64,000 nt of DNA from Polyangiaceae bacterium (GTDB lineage Bacteria; Myxococcota_A; Polyangia; Polyangiales; Polyangiaceae), in the NCBI GenBank assembly GCA_020633235.1, contig JACKEA010000005.1, forward strand, positions 744,001-808,000. The letters are read 5' to 3'. Below the pieces are notes generated by a model. It saw nothing but the letters and a program-made list of their open reading frames with translations, was not told the origin of the DNA and did no database searches. Both the position numbers and the translations under genes were made by a program. Below, piece after piece: positions 16,829 through 24,876 of the stretch; within the stretch, counting starts at the first letter, position 1; the number at the start of each line of letters is the position of its first letter.

Positions 16829-17733
16829 CCACGCTGCCGCTGTCTGCACGCCCGGGCGCCGTCGGCGCCTGGGTGCTCGCCGCTCGACCGAAGACGCTGA
16901 GCGCGGCGGTCGTGCCGGTGGTGGTGGGCACCGCCGTGGCCCACGCCACTGGAGGCGTGCGCGTCGGACCGGCCCTGGCAGCCCTGCTCGGCGCGGTGCT
17001 CCTGCAGATCGCCGCAAACTTCGCCAACGACGTGTTCGACTACGAGAAGGGCGCGGACACCGACGAGCGCCTGGGCCCGACCCGCGCGGTGGCGTCCGGG
17101 CTCATCCCTCCGGCGCGCATGCGCGCCGCCCTCGGGCTGTCGCTGGCCGCCGCCTTCGCCATCGGCATCTACCTCACGGCCGTAGCCGGTCCCGCCATCG
17201 TGATCATCGGGCTCTTGTCGATGGCGTCCGCCGTGGCCTACACCGGCGGCCCCTACCCCCTCGGCTACAACGGCTTGGGCGACGTCTTCGTGCTGGTGTT
17301 CTTCGGCTTCGTCGCCGTCGGCGGCACCGCCTTCGTGCAGCTCGGCCGCGTGCCCGCCGAGGCGTTGATCGCCGCGCTGCCGGTGGGCGCCCTGGCGACG
17401 GCCATCTTGGTGGTGAACAACATCCGCGACGTGGACACCGACGTCAAAGCGGGCAAGCGCACCTTGGCGGTACGCTTCGGCCGCGGCTTCGCCGTCGCGG
17501 AGTACGCCTTCTTGCTCGTCGTGTCCTTCACGGCTCCGGTGGTGCTCCTGGGTCGCGGCTTCGGCGCGTTGGTGCTCTTGCCGCTCGCCACCCTGCCGCT
17601 CGCGGTGTTCTTGTTCGATCGCGTCCGCACTGAGCGGGGCACGGTGCTCAACACTCGCCTCGCCATGACGGCCGCGCTGCTGCTCGGCTTCGGCGTGCTG
17701 CTGTCCGCCGGCATTGCCTTGGGGCGCCCGTGA
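16825..17733 (+). CDS. menA: 1,4-dihydroxy-2-naphthoate polyprenyltransferase
   Basis: 302 residues with about eight or nine transmembrane helices. UbiA family; attaches the polyprenyl tail to dihydroxynaphthoate. First Asp motif NFANDVFDYEKGADTDER, second NNIRDVDTDVKAGKRTLA, and AARPKTLSAAVVPVVVG near the N-terminus as in bacterial MenA. GTG at 16825 overlaps the menB stop; its own stop overlaps the menC start. More clearly MenA than the separate UbiA protein at 8259-9254 because of operon context. Confidence 0.95.
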   Translation: MTTLPLSARPGAVGAWVLAARPKTLSAAVVPVVVGTAVAHATGGVRVGPALAALLGAVLLQIAANFANDVFDYEKGADTDERLGPTRAVASGLIPPARMRAALGLSLAAAFAIGIYLTAVAGPAIVIIGLLSMASAVAYTGGPYPLGYNGLGDVFVLVFFGFVAVGGTAFVQLGRVPAEALIAALPVGALATAILVVNNIRDVDTDVKAGKRTLAVRFGRGFAVAEYAFLLVVSFTAPVVLLGRGFGALVLLPLATLPLAVFLFDRVRTERGTVLNTRLAMTAALLLGFGVLLSAGIALGRP

Positions 17734-18749
17734 TCCGCTCGCGTCTGCAGCGTTTCCACGGCCGGATGAGCGCGCCCTTCGTCAACGCGCACGAGCGCTT
17801 CGTCGAACGCGAGGGCCTGCTCTTCACACTCACCCACGAAAGTGGCGCCGAAGGCCAGGGGGAAGCGTCTCCCCTGCCCGGCTTCTCGCGCGACACCCTG
17901 GAGCAGTGCGGCGCCGAGCTCGAGACAGTGCGGGACTTCCCCTCGCTCTTCGGAAGTCCGAAAACGGTGGTCCAGGCGATCGCCGCGGCGTCCTCCGCGC
18001 TGTCGATGCCGGCAGCGCGCCACGCCCTCGAAACCGCCCTCTTCGACCTCGCCGGCAAGCTCCGCGGCGAGCCGGTGTGGTGGCTGTTGCGCGCCGCGAG
18101 CGGCGGTCCGCAGCACGTACCTTCTCTCATGCCGCTCGCCGCGGTGATTCCGATGGGCGAGCCCGAGGCGACGGTGGAGCAAGCGCTCGCGACCGTGGCC
18201 CGCGGCGTGCGCACCCTGAAGCTCAAGGTCGGCCGGGATCTGACGCGGGAGCTCGAGACGCTGCGCTCGGTGCGCCGCGCCGTGGGCGGCGGCGTCGAGC
18301 TTCGCCTCGACGCCAATCGCGCCTTTGGCGCAGCACAGGCCCGCGAGGCCCTCGCCGCCTTTGCGCCCTTGCGCCCGGAGCTGGTGGAGGAGCCTTCGGA
18401 TCCGCTGGTGGAGTCGCCGGTGCCGCTGGCACGCGACGAATCGCTGCTGGACGAGCCTCGCGCCGACGTCGCGGTCTGGGTGCTCAAGCCGATGGCGCTC
18501 GGGGGCCTCACGCGCTGCCTCGAGCTCGCCGCCCGCGCGCGCGAAAGCGACATCGACGTGATCGTCTCCCACCTGCTCGACGGGCCCGTGGCGCTGTCGG
18601 CGGCGGCGGCGCTGTCCCTCGCCGTCGGCGCGCCGAACCGCGCCGCCGGCCTCTACCCCCACCCGGGTCTCGGCGCCTGGCCCGAACGGCCGCTGCCGGC
18701 CTTCACCCAGGCCAACCTGATCCGTCGCGACACTCCGGGCCTCGGATGA
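17730..18749 (+). CDS. menC: o-succinylbenzoate synthase
   Basis: 339-residue enolase-superfamily enzyme dehydrating the MenH product to o-succinylbenzoate. The Lys pair sits in TLKLKVGRD and the metal Asp in ELRLDANRAF, followed by the Glu in LVEEPSD and the second catalytic Lys in WVLKPMALGG. Sequence conservation outside these motifs is low, as usual for MenC. GTG start 17730 overlaps menA by four bases; its end overlaps the ATG of menE. Confidence 0.9.
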   Translation: MIRSRLQRFHGRMSAPFVNAHERFVEREGLLFTLTHESGAEGQGEASPLPGFSRDTLEQCGAELETVRDFPSLFGSPKTVVQAIAAASSALSMPAARHALETALFDLAGKLRGEPVWWLLRAASGGPQHVPSLMPLAAVIPMGEPEATVEQALATVARGVRTLKLKVGRDLTRELETLRSVRRAVGGGVELRLDANRAFGAAQAREALAAFAPLRPELVEEPSDPLVESPVPLARDESLLDEPRADVAVWVLKPMALGGLTRCLELAARARESDIDVIVSHLLDGPVALSAAAALSLAVGAPNRAAGLYPHPGLGAWPERPLPAFTQANLIRRDTPGLG

Positions 18750-19966
18750 GTCTGTCCATCTTCGACGCCGCCCGCGATGCGCCTCGGGAGCCGGCGTTGA
18801 TCACGCCGGAGCGGAGCTTCACGTTCGGCGAGCTCGCGGATCTCGCCGCGCGCGTCGAGACGCCGTCCACGTTGCTGGGACATCTGGACGTGAACACCAT
18901 CGTCCAGCTCCACGCCTGCATCGCGAAGCGAAGGCCCGTCGTCCTCGTTCACCCGCGGTGGACTGCCCGGGAGCGCCTCGCCGCCCGAGGCCGCGCCCCG
19001 GAGGACGCCCTGGCGGTGGTGTTCACTTCCGGGAGCAGCGGCGCTCCCCGCGGCGTCGTGCTCCCACGACGCGCCTTCGAGGCCTCCGCCCGGGCCAGCG
19101 CCAAAAACCTCGGTTGGCAGGACGACGATCGCTGGCTGCTCGAGCTGTCCCCGGCCCACGTCGGCGGTCTCTCCATACTCACGCGCTGCCTCATGGACCG
19201 CAAAGCCGTGGTGCTCGGCTCGGATCTCGAGCGCTCGCGAGCGACGCTCGTCTCCTGGGTGCCGACCCAGCTCGCGCGCTGGCTCGATGCCCATCCCGAG
19301 CAGCGCGCCCCGCAGCACCTGCGCGCGGTCGTCCTGGGCGGCGCGGCGGCTTCCCCAGCCCTGCGGCGGCGCGCCCGTGCTCGCGGTTTCCGGGTGCTGG
19401 GCAGCTACGGCCTCACCGAAGCGTGCTCCCAGGTCAGCACCGAACGGGAGCCTGGCGACAGCTCCGGGGCGCCGCTCCCCGGCATCTCCGTGCGCCTTGA
19501 GGACGGCTGCATCCAGATCGCAGGGCCCACGCTCTTGTCCCGCTATTGGGACGGCGAATGCCCGCTGTCCGAAGACGGCTGGCTCACCACCCGAGACGTG
19601 GGCCGCTTCGACACCGAAGGACGCCTCCACGTGCTCGGCCGCGTGGACGACGTGATCGTGACCGGCGGCGAGAACGTTCACCCTCTCGAGGTCGAGGCCG
19701 TGCTGGAGAGCGACCCGCGCGTACGCGAAGCGTGCGTCTTCGGCATCGACGACGCCACCTGGGGACAGCGCGTCGCCGCGGCACTGGTGCTGACAGAAGC
19801 CGCCGACGCGAACGGCGTCGTCGCCGCCGCCGATCTCGCCGACTTCAAGCGTCCCCGGGAGCTCTTCGTCGTCAGCAACCTGGCCCGCACTGCGAGCGGC
19901 AAGCTCGACCGCCGCGCTCAGCGGAAGTCCTGCACCGCCCAGACATCGCCGCCGGCCGTCACGTAG
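18746..19966 (+). CDS. menE: o-succinylbenzoate-CoA ligase
   Basis: 406 residues, shorter than E. coli MenE (about 450). Adenylate-forming ligase making o-succinylbenzoyl-CoA for MenB. AMP-binding core VVFTSGSSGAPRGVV, A5 motif GSYGLTEACSQ, A7/A8 WLTTRDVGRFD and GRVDDVIVTGGENVHPLEVE, and A10 Lys in ASGKLDRR. Last gene of the operon. Its final 49 bases overlap the 3' end of the opposite-strand CAP-domain gene, so its tail (RKSCTAQTSPPAVT) is constrained by both. Confidence 0.93.
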   Translation: MSLSIFDAARDAPREPALITPERSFTFGELADLAARVETPSTLLGHLDVNTIVQLHACIAKRRPVVLVHPRWTARERLAARGRAPEDALAVVFTSGSSGAPRGVVLPRRAFEASARASAKNLGWQDDDRWLLELSPAHVGGLSILTRCLMDRKAVVLGSDLERSRATLVSWVPTQLARWLDAHPEQRAPQHLRAVVLGGAAASPALRRRARARGFRVLGSYGLTEACSQVSTEREPGDSSGAPLPGISVRLEDGCIQIAGPTLLSRYWDGECPLSEDGWLTTRDVGRFDTEGRLHVLGRVDDVIVTGGENVHPLEVEAVLESDPRVREACVFGIDDATWGQRVAAALVLTEAADANGVVAAADLADFKRPRELFVVSNLARTASGKLDRRAQRKSCTAQTSPPAVT

Positions 19967-20385
19967 AACCCGCAGGCCACCTTCGTGTACTTCGTGCTCG
20001 ACATGTTGATGTAGTGGCCGTGGGTCTTGAAGTCCGCACCGGGCCCCTCGGCCCACATCTGATCCAAGCAAGTTCCGATCACGGAGCTCGTGCTGGGGTA
20101 GCCAGGACACTCGTTCTGGGCGTTCTCGCTGCAGTCCCCGAAGGCTCCGTGGGCCGTCTTCGTCTGACTGTCGCTCTCGGCCTGGCCGTTGGCGCACGCT
20201 TCCTTGTCGGTCCAGCGGGCATAGGGCGACAGTCCTTGGCCCGCGCGGAGCTCGTTGATGCGATCCACGCACTGCTGGGCCAGCGCGGCGTGGGCGTTGC
20301 CCGAGCTGCCACCTGTCGAGTCGTCCGATGAGCCGCAGGCCGCGAGCAGAGCGGCCAACCCGAAGAGGAACACCCGCATCCTCAC
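19918..20385 (-). CDS. CAP/SCP (PR-1-like) domain lipoprotein
   Basis: 155 residues: lipoprotein signal (ALLAACGSS), short Ser/Gly linker, then a CAP domain with VDRINELRAGQGL at its start, ESDSQTKTAHGAFGDCSENAQ in the middle, and the terminal GHYINMSSTKY...ACGFYV. Bacterial CAP proteins are secreted with mostly unknown roles. Several Cys suggest disulfides, consistent with export. Convergent with menE with a 49-base overlap. The first of two near-adjacent ATGs was taken as the start. Confidence 0.85.
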   Translation of the reverse strand: MRMRVFLFGLAALLAACGSSDDSTGGSSGNAHAALAQQCVDRINELRAGQGLSPYARWTDKEACANGQAESDSQTKTAHGAFGDCSENAQNECPGYPSTSSVIGTCLDQMWAEGPGADFKTHGHYINMSSTKYTKVACGFYVTAGGDVWAVQDFR

Positions 20386-20436
20386 AGGATACTACGGAGC
20401 GTGACGCCCGCGGATCCGTGGCTATACTCCCCGCCG

Positions 20437-20937
20437 ATGAAGCGGCTCGTCCTTCTTTTTTCCGCCCTTTCCCTGCTCGCCTGCAACAGCGAGCCCAGCC
20501 CCACCAAGGAGCCCGCCGCGGCCCCGCCGGCACCGGCCCCCGGCTTCAAGAGCTACGGGGACGCCATCACCGCCAAGGATCCGGTGCCCCTCGCCACCGT
20601 GCTGAAGGACCCCACGGCGTACAAGGGCCGCGAGGTGCTGGTGAACGGCGCCGTGCGCCAAGCCTGCACGCGGAAGGGCTGCTGGATGGAGCTGGCGGAA
20701 AACATGGACCCCAAGGGCCCCGGCTGCCGCGTCACCTTCAAGGACTACGGCTTCTTCGTGCCGACCAACTCCGCCGGCGCCCAGGCCCGCGTGCAAGGGA
20801 TCGTAGAGGTGGAAACCGTCAAGGCGTCCCACGTGGAGCACATGGAGGAAGAGGGCGCCACCTTCCCCAACAAGAACGCCGATGGCACCGCCAACGAGGT
20901 CCGTCTGGTCGCGAGCGCCGTCGAGCTGAAGAAGTGA
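20437..20937 (+). CDS. DUF4920 lipoprotein
   Basis: 166 residues with lipoprotein signal (SLLACNSE), Pro/Ala linker, and a DUF4920-type OB-like beta domain (GREVLVNGAVRQACTRKGCW, then RVTFKDYGFFVPTN). The Cys pair CTRKGC within the domain is conserved in that family and could bind metal or form a disulfide. Function unknown. The stop overlaps the GTG of the following ATPase gene, linking a periplasmic lipoprotein to a cytoplasmic enzyme. Confidence 0.8.
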   Translation: MKRLVLLFSALSLLACNSEPSPTKEPAAAPPAPAPGFKSYGDAITAKDPVPLATVLKDPTAYKGREVLVNGAVRQACTRKGCWMELAENMDPKGPGCRVTFKDYGFFVPTNSAGAQARVQGIVEVETVKASHVEHMEEEGATFPNKNADGTANEVRLVASAVELKK

Positions 20938-21599
20938 CGAAGCGCGTGCTGCTCTCCTGGAGCAGCGGCAAGGACAGCGCCTGGGCGCTCTGGCTGCTCC
21001 GCAAGGACCCGAGCGTTGAGGTCGTCGCGCTGCTCACCACCGTGAGCGAGCCCACGGGTCGCGTCGCCATGCACGCCGTCCGGAGCGAGCTCCTGGCGGC
21101 CCAGGCGAAGGCCGCGGGTCTGCCCCTGTGGCAGGTTTCACTGCCGGATCCTTGCCCCAACACCGAGTACGCAGCACGCATGTCCCACGTGGTGGAGCGA
21201 GCCCGCGCCGACAACATCGACGCCATCGCCTTCGGCGATTTGTTCCTGGAGGACATCCGCCGCTATCGCGAAGAGCGCCTGGCCGAAAGCGGCTTGGAGG
21301 TGCTGTTCCCGCTGTGGCAGCTGCCCACCCGCGCCTTGGCCCGCGAGATGCTGGCCGCAGGCCTGCGCGCGCACCTCGCCAGCGTGGACACCACGCAGCT
21401 CCCGGCGAGCCTCGCCGGTCGCAGCTTCGACGAAACGCTGCTCTCGGAGCTCCCGGCGGCAGCGGATCCCTGCGGAGAGAACGGCGAGTTTCACACCTTC
21501 GTGTCCGCCGGTCCCATGTTCCGCGAGCCCGTGTCCGTGCGCCTGGGCGAGATCACCCAGCACGACGGCTTCGCTCGCGCAGACTTGCTCCCCGCCTGA
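20934..21599 (+). CDS. Dph6-like PP-loop ATPase (adenine nucleotide alpha hydrolase)
   Basis: 221 residues. N-terminal PP-loop SWSSGKDSAWALW, then the family-specific LFLEDIRRYRE and C-terminal DPCGENGEFHTFV, which is the hallmark of diphthine-ammonia ligase (Dph6) homologues. Bacteria lack diphthamide, so the substrate is unknown; an ATP-dependent amidation or ligation is inferred from the family. GTG 20934 overlaps the DUF4920 gene stop. A dispersed hairpin repeat begins seven bases after the stop. Confidence 0.88.
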   Translation: MTKRVLLSWSSGKDSAWALWLLRKDPSVEVVALLTTVSEPTGRVAMHAVRSELLAAQAKAAGLPLWQVSLPDPCPNTEYAARMSHVVERARADNIDAIAFGDLFLEDIRRYREERLAESGLEVLFPLWQLPTRALAREMLAAGLRAHLASVDTTQLPASLAGRSFDETLLSELPAAADPCGENGEFHTFVSAGPMFREPVSVRLGEITQHDGFARADLLPA

Positions 21600-21605
21600 C
21601 GCATC

Positions 21606-21635
21606 TTGTTGGTGCGGCGCGATACCCGTCGAGCC
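21606..21635 (+). repeat. REP-like hairpin element (copy 1)
   Basis: TTGTTGGTGCGGCGCGA, six-base loop TACCCG, then TCGAGCC. The stem GGCGCGA/TCGAGCC has one mismatch. It lies between two convergent genes, seven bases after the Dph6-like stop, with the TTG side facing that stop. Same family as elements at 27304, 45761, 49482, 50544 and 53854. Confidence 0.75.
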
Positions 21636-21668
21636 GCGTGGGCCCGGAAGCTCGCGACGCCGAGAGAG

Positions 21669-22316
21669 TCAGTAGAAATCGGATGTGGAGTACACGTCGA
21701 TCTCGCCAGCCAGCTTTTCATCGCCGTTCGCCATCGAAATACGAACGCGCCCTCTGTCCCCCGCCCGATTGACGGCCTTCAGGAGCTCGACGCTCCCAGT
21801 CGGCTTGAAGTCCCGATTTGCCCACTTGCGGTCGTAGCGTTTGTCGCCGAGGAACTCGATGACCTCGCTCTCGGCACCCTTCTTCGCGTCGAATGTGTAG
21901 CTGGCAAAGCTCGCTTTGGCACCGGTCTTCCACTCGACGCGAAAGCTCAGCTGACGCGCACCAGCAACCGTCGGCAAAAAGCCACAACTGCCGGCTACGT
22001 CGAAGTCCTCTTGGTCGTACACGTACACGGCGGCTACACCAGAGCTTCCCGTCCCAACGGCGCATGCCACGCGAGCGGCGAACGTCTTGCCAAAGAGCGT
22101 GCCTCGGAACGCAGCGGGTTTCTCTGCAGCAGCAGGTTTGTCTGCAGCGGCGGGTTTCTCTGCAGCAGCGGGCGCGGTTGCAGCGGCTGCGGCCGGCGCG
22201 GCCGGCTCAGCGTGACTCCCCTGCTCTTCTGGTCCACTCGGCGCGCTGGCAGGCGGCGGCGAGGCGCTGCCGCAGCTGAAGCACAGTACAGCGAACGCGG
22301 TGACCGAGGATTTCAT
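21669..22316 (-). CDS. exported protein with Ala/Lys/Pro repeat, unknown function
   Basis: 215 residues. A signal sequence ends near a Cys (LCFSCGS, a weak lipobox), followed by a low-complexity Ala/Pro region with a 7-residue unit repeated about three times (AAAEKPA, AAADKPA, AAAEKPA; 21-base DNA repeat near 22108-22170). A C-terminal domain of about 130 residues looks beta-rich (AAVYVYDQEDFDVAG, FRVEWKTGAKASFASYTF). No family recognised. ATG 22316 chosen because it begins the signal peptide. Confidence 0.65.
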   Translation of the reverse strand: MKSSVTAFAVLCFSCGSASPPPASAPSGPEEQGSHAEPAAPAAAAATAPAAAEKPAAADKPAAAEKPAAFRGTLFGKTFAARVACAVGTGSSGVAAVYVYDQEDFDVAGSCGFLPTVAGARQLSFRVEWKTGAKASFASYTFDAKKGAESEVIEFLGDKRYDRKWANRDFKPTGSVELLKAVNRAGDRGRVRISMANGDEKLAGEIDVYSTSDFY

Positions 22317-22430
22317 CGCGCGGACATAACGCCCCTCAGCCCGGGCAGCAAGCCGCCCACGCGCAGCGCTGGGGCTCGCGATGGTCTCTCGTGGACGGTG
22401 ATCGCACCGCGTCCCCGGTGGCCTTCCCGC

Positions 22431-22473
22431 CTCGCGAGGTTCCGCGGCGAACCGACAATCCCATCTTCGGGAT
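22431..22473 (-). repeat. REP-like hairpin element, AGGTTC variant (copy 2)
   Basis: Read on the minus strand it has TTGTCGGTTCG, then a CGCG/CGCG stem around GAACCT. At 22458-22473 is a second perfect small hairpin, ATCCC-ATCTTC-GGGAT. It lies in the 210-base gap 22317-22526 downstream of the ClpP-like gene, oriented as after its stop. Very similar to 28913-28940. Confidence 0.65.
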
Positions 22474-22526
22474 GCGCGGAGCTCTGTGGAGCTGTCGCTC
22501 GCGAGGTCGGCGAACACCAACGTGCG

Positions 22527-23081
22527 TTACACGTCGCTCACGGATTCGACGATGCGCCCGACGAGCCCGTAGTCGAGGGCCTGCGGCGCGCTCATCCAGT
22601 GGTTCTGCTCGGTCTCCTTCTCGAGCTTCTCCAGGGGTTGCCCTGTGGCGTCGGCGAAGATGCGCGCCAAGCGCTGACGCATGGCGACGATCTGCTCGGC
22701 CTCCACCTCGATCTCGCTGGCACGTCCGGTCACGCCGCCCAGGGGTTGGTGCAAGAGAAAGCGCGTGTTGGGCAGCGCCAAGCGGTTCTCTCGTCGCGCG
22801 CCGACGTAGATGAGCGCCCCGGCGCTGGCGACCCAGCCCGTACCCAGCATCCGCACCTCCGAGCGCAGGAAGCGGATCACGTCGTGCACCGTGTCCCCGG
22901 CCTCCACGTGCCCCCCCGGCGAGTTCACGATCACGAGGATCGGCTCCTGGGACAGCGCATCCAGAGACAAGAGCTGCGCCGCAGCGCGCTCGGCCAGGTC
23001 CATGTCCACCTCACCGAAGACCAACACGGTACGCGAGGCGAACAGCCCCTCGGTCACGGGTCGCGGCAGCTCGCTGTTCAT
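22527..23081 (-). CDS. ClpP-family serine protease paralogue with altered catalytic Asp
   Basis: 184 residues, ClpP fold. The nucleophile is kept as Ser86 in GWVASAGA, and His111 in RFLLHQPLGG. The third triad position, 49 residues after the His exactly as in E. coli ClpP (His122, Asp171), is Asn160 (TEQNHWMSA versus TERDRFLSA). NSPGGHVEAGD, part of the oligomer/oxyanion region, is conserved. No Clp ATPase gene adjoins; the neighbour is a divergent AraC regulator 112 bases away. It could be a regulatory ring subunit (ClpR-like) or a weak peptidase (inference). Confidence 0.87.
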   Translation of the reverse strand: MNSELPRPVTEGLFASRTVLVFGEVDMDLAERAAAQLLSLDALSQEPILVIVNSPGGHVEAGDTVHDVIRFLRSEVRMLGTGWVASAGALIYVGARRENRLALPNTRFLLHQPLGGVTGRASEIEVEAEQIVAMRQRLARIFADATGQPLEKLEKETEQNHWMSAPQALDYGLVGRIVESVSDV

Positions 23082-23193
23082 CCCAGAGGAGATGGCGTTC
23101 GTTGACCCGTCGCGCCATGCCCAGGACGCTCTCAGACGTACCCGAGCCGCTCGTCGGCTTTACATCCCCGGACACCGGTCCGAAGCTTGGCGC

Positions 23194-23928
23194 ATGCGCT
23201 CCACCGTGTACCGCCGAGATCTAAATGCTCGCGCCACCGCCGCCGTCGGCTCCGAGCTCACGCTGGTGCTGGTGCCGTCGGGCGGCTGTCGTGGCCAGGA
23301 CCACGCGGTGAGCGCCCCAGCTGGTTCGGCCTTGATCCTCACCCGCCGCCTGACGCTGGTCGCCGTCGCCCCGAGTCAGCTCGCGTGCTTCGACCTGCAC
23401 GAAGAGCTGCCCCCGTCGCTCCCGAGCTGGCTGGTCCTGAGTCGCCGCACCGTCGCCCAAGACGACCGACTGCGGGCGCTGTGGGCGCTGCTCGTGGCAG
23501 AGCCCGAGCCGGACGTCGCGGCGCCCCTCGCCACCGCCTTCGTGCGGCTGGCGGCGCGCCACGCGAACACCGCGCCCCAGGTCGCAGATCCGCTCGTCCG
23601 CCGCGCGCTGGAAATCGCGCTCGGAGACCTGACGCGTCGCTGGACCGTCCCGGAGCTCGCCCGCAGGGTCGGCCTGTCTCGCGCGGCGTTCTGTCGACGC
23701 TTTCGTGCCGCTGCGGGCGCGCCGCCAGAGCGCGCGCTGACGGAGCTCCGCATGCGTCGCGCCGCGGAGCTGTTGGCCACCACGGAGCTGGGCCTGGCCG
23801 CCATCGCAGCTCAGGTCGGCTACGCGTCCGAGCACGCCCTCGGCCGCGCCTTCAAGCGCTGGGCCGGCGTCGCGCCGGGGCGCTATCGCGCCCGCAGCGC
23901 CGGCCACATCACCGCTTTGGCTGCGTAG
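23194..23928 (+). CDS. AraC-family transcriptional regulator
   Basis: 244 residues. The C-terminal 100 residues hold the double helix-turn-helix of AraC regulators: WTVPELARRVGLSRAAFCRRF, cut here as two helices, and LGLAAIAAQVGYASEHALGRAF, ending AGVAPGRYRAR. The N-terminal part (ELTLVLVPSGG, SALILTRRLTLVAV) fits a degenerate cupin-like sensor domain. ATG 23194 is preferred over in-frame 23092 because it leaves room for a promoter shared with the divergent ClpP-like gene, whose regulation it may control (inference). Confidence 0.82.
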   Translation: MRSTVYRRDLNARATAAVGSELTLVLVPSGGCRGQDHAVSAPAGSALILTRRLTLVAVAPSQLACFDLHEELPPSLPSWLVLSRRTVAQDDRLRALWALLVAEPEPDVAAPLATAFVRLAARHANTAPQVADPLVRRALEIALGDLTRRWTVPELARRVGLSRAAFCRRFRAAAGAPPERALTELRMRRAAELLATTELGLAAIAAQVGYASEHALGRAFKRWAGVAPGRYRARSAGHITALAA

Positions 23929-23929
23929 C

Positions 23930-24601
23930 TCACTGCTTGGTGATGTCGATCTGGTAGGCGCCCGACTGATTCTGCGACCAATACGCGCAGCTCACCCACA
24001 CGATGATCTGCTGCCCCGCCGTCAGCTCCACGTCGTCCGTGGTAGTCGGCGGGATCGCGGCGAACACGCCGTCGATCTCCACGGTGCTTCCCGGCGCTGG
24101 ACACCAGCTGGGCGAGTAGATCTCACCCTGACCGTTCATCTGAGGGCCGTACTCCCGCACCGACGCGCCGCAGCCGTCCGGCCCCGTGGGCATCGAGATG
24201 CGATAGGTTCCAGCCTCCGATGCGGTGAACAGCAGGGCGTCGTCCGGTGCTTCCTGCCACTCGAGGCGAGAGCTGGTCACGATGTTCGCCTTGCCCGTGG
24301 TGTCGCCGGCGTAGCTCGCCTGCACGCCCGTGCCCATGTCGGCCGTCGGGCAATAGTTTCCGCCGCCCCCGGTGTTGCCGCCACCGGTACCGCTACCCGC
24401 GCTTCCGCCCGAGGCGCTGCCGGCCAGTCCGCCGCCGCCACCCGTGCCCGAGCCACCCGTGCCGGTGCCACCGGTGCCGGTGCCACCAGTGCCGGTGCCA
24501 CCCGTTCCACTTCCCGCCATTCCACCGCTGCCGCCGCCGCTCCCGGAGCCCGAGCTGCACGCGATCGCCAACACCGCAACGGTCAAGGTCAAGTACTTCA
24601 T
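23930..24601 (-). CDS. Gly/Thr-repeat lipoprotein
   Basis: 223 residues. Lipoprotein signal (AVLAIACSS), then a linker of about 60 residues made largely of GTGGT units, then a beta-rich domain of about 140 residues with four Cys (ADMGTGVQASYAGD, TASEAGTYRISMPTG, CPAPGSTVEIDGVF). It resembles small secreted pre-peptidase-like beta-sandwich domains but I recognise no family. Convergent with the AraC gene, one base apart. Confidence 0.75.
   Translation of the reverse strand: MKYLTLTVAVLAIACSSGSGSGGGSGGMAGSGTGGTGTGGTGTGGTGTGGSGTGGGGGLAGSASGGSAGSGTGGGNTGGGGNYCPTADMGTGVQASYAGDTTGKANIVTSSRLEWQEAPDDALLFTASEAGTYRISMPTGPDGCGASVREYGPQMNGQGEIYSPSWCPAPGSTVEIDGVFAAIPPTTTDDVELTAGQQIIVWVSCAYWSQNQSGAYQIDITKQ
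24453..24512 (-). repeat. 15-base tandem repeat encoding the Gly/Thr linker
   Basis: Four near-identical 15-base units (CCACCGGTGCCGGTG on the plus strand; three nearly exact, the last degenerate) encode the GGTGT pentapeptide repeat of the lipoprotein linker. Slippage here would change linker length without breaking the frame. Confidence 0.7.
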
Positions 24602-24876
24602 CAAAGCCCTCCGCCGCCGAGCGTGTCGCGGATCGCGCATCGCGTCCACGAAATCCCCGGGGCGGATTGGCGCCGTCGGGGCAGTTCGACCCACGTGGCG
24701 CACACAAACCCCGAAAATCGCGCCGGCACGTTCCGTGAATACCGGCGGCGCATGCCCTGGCTCCACCGAACCGTGCACGTGTGGGGGGTTCGGATCTATC
24801 GCGACTCCCAAGGCGCGGTGTATCTCCGGCTCGGGCACGGGCGCACCCGACGCGTGTGGCCGCCGCCGTCGTGATC
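24602..24876. other. intergenic region with one doubtful 40-codon ORF
   Basis: 275 bases between the Gly-rich lipoprotein start and the XRE-cupin stop. A plus-strand frame at 24752-24874 (MPWLHRTVHVWGVRIYRDSQ onward, 40 codons) is aromatic/basic and lacks a clear ribosome-binding site; I do not call it a gene. The lipoprotein promoter is expected in the left part. Confidence 0.4.

Noticed and set aside
24752..24874. Possible 40-codon gene in the gap before the XRE-cupin gene
   Set aside because: No convincing ribosome-binding site, no family pattern and Arg/Trp-rich composition typical of chance GC-rich frames.
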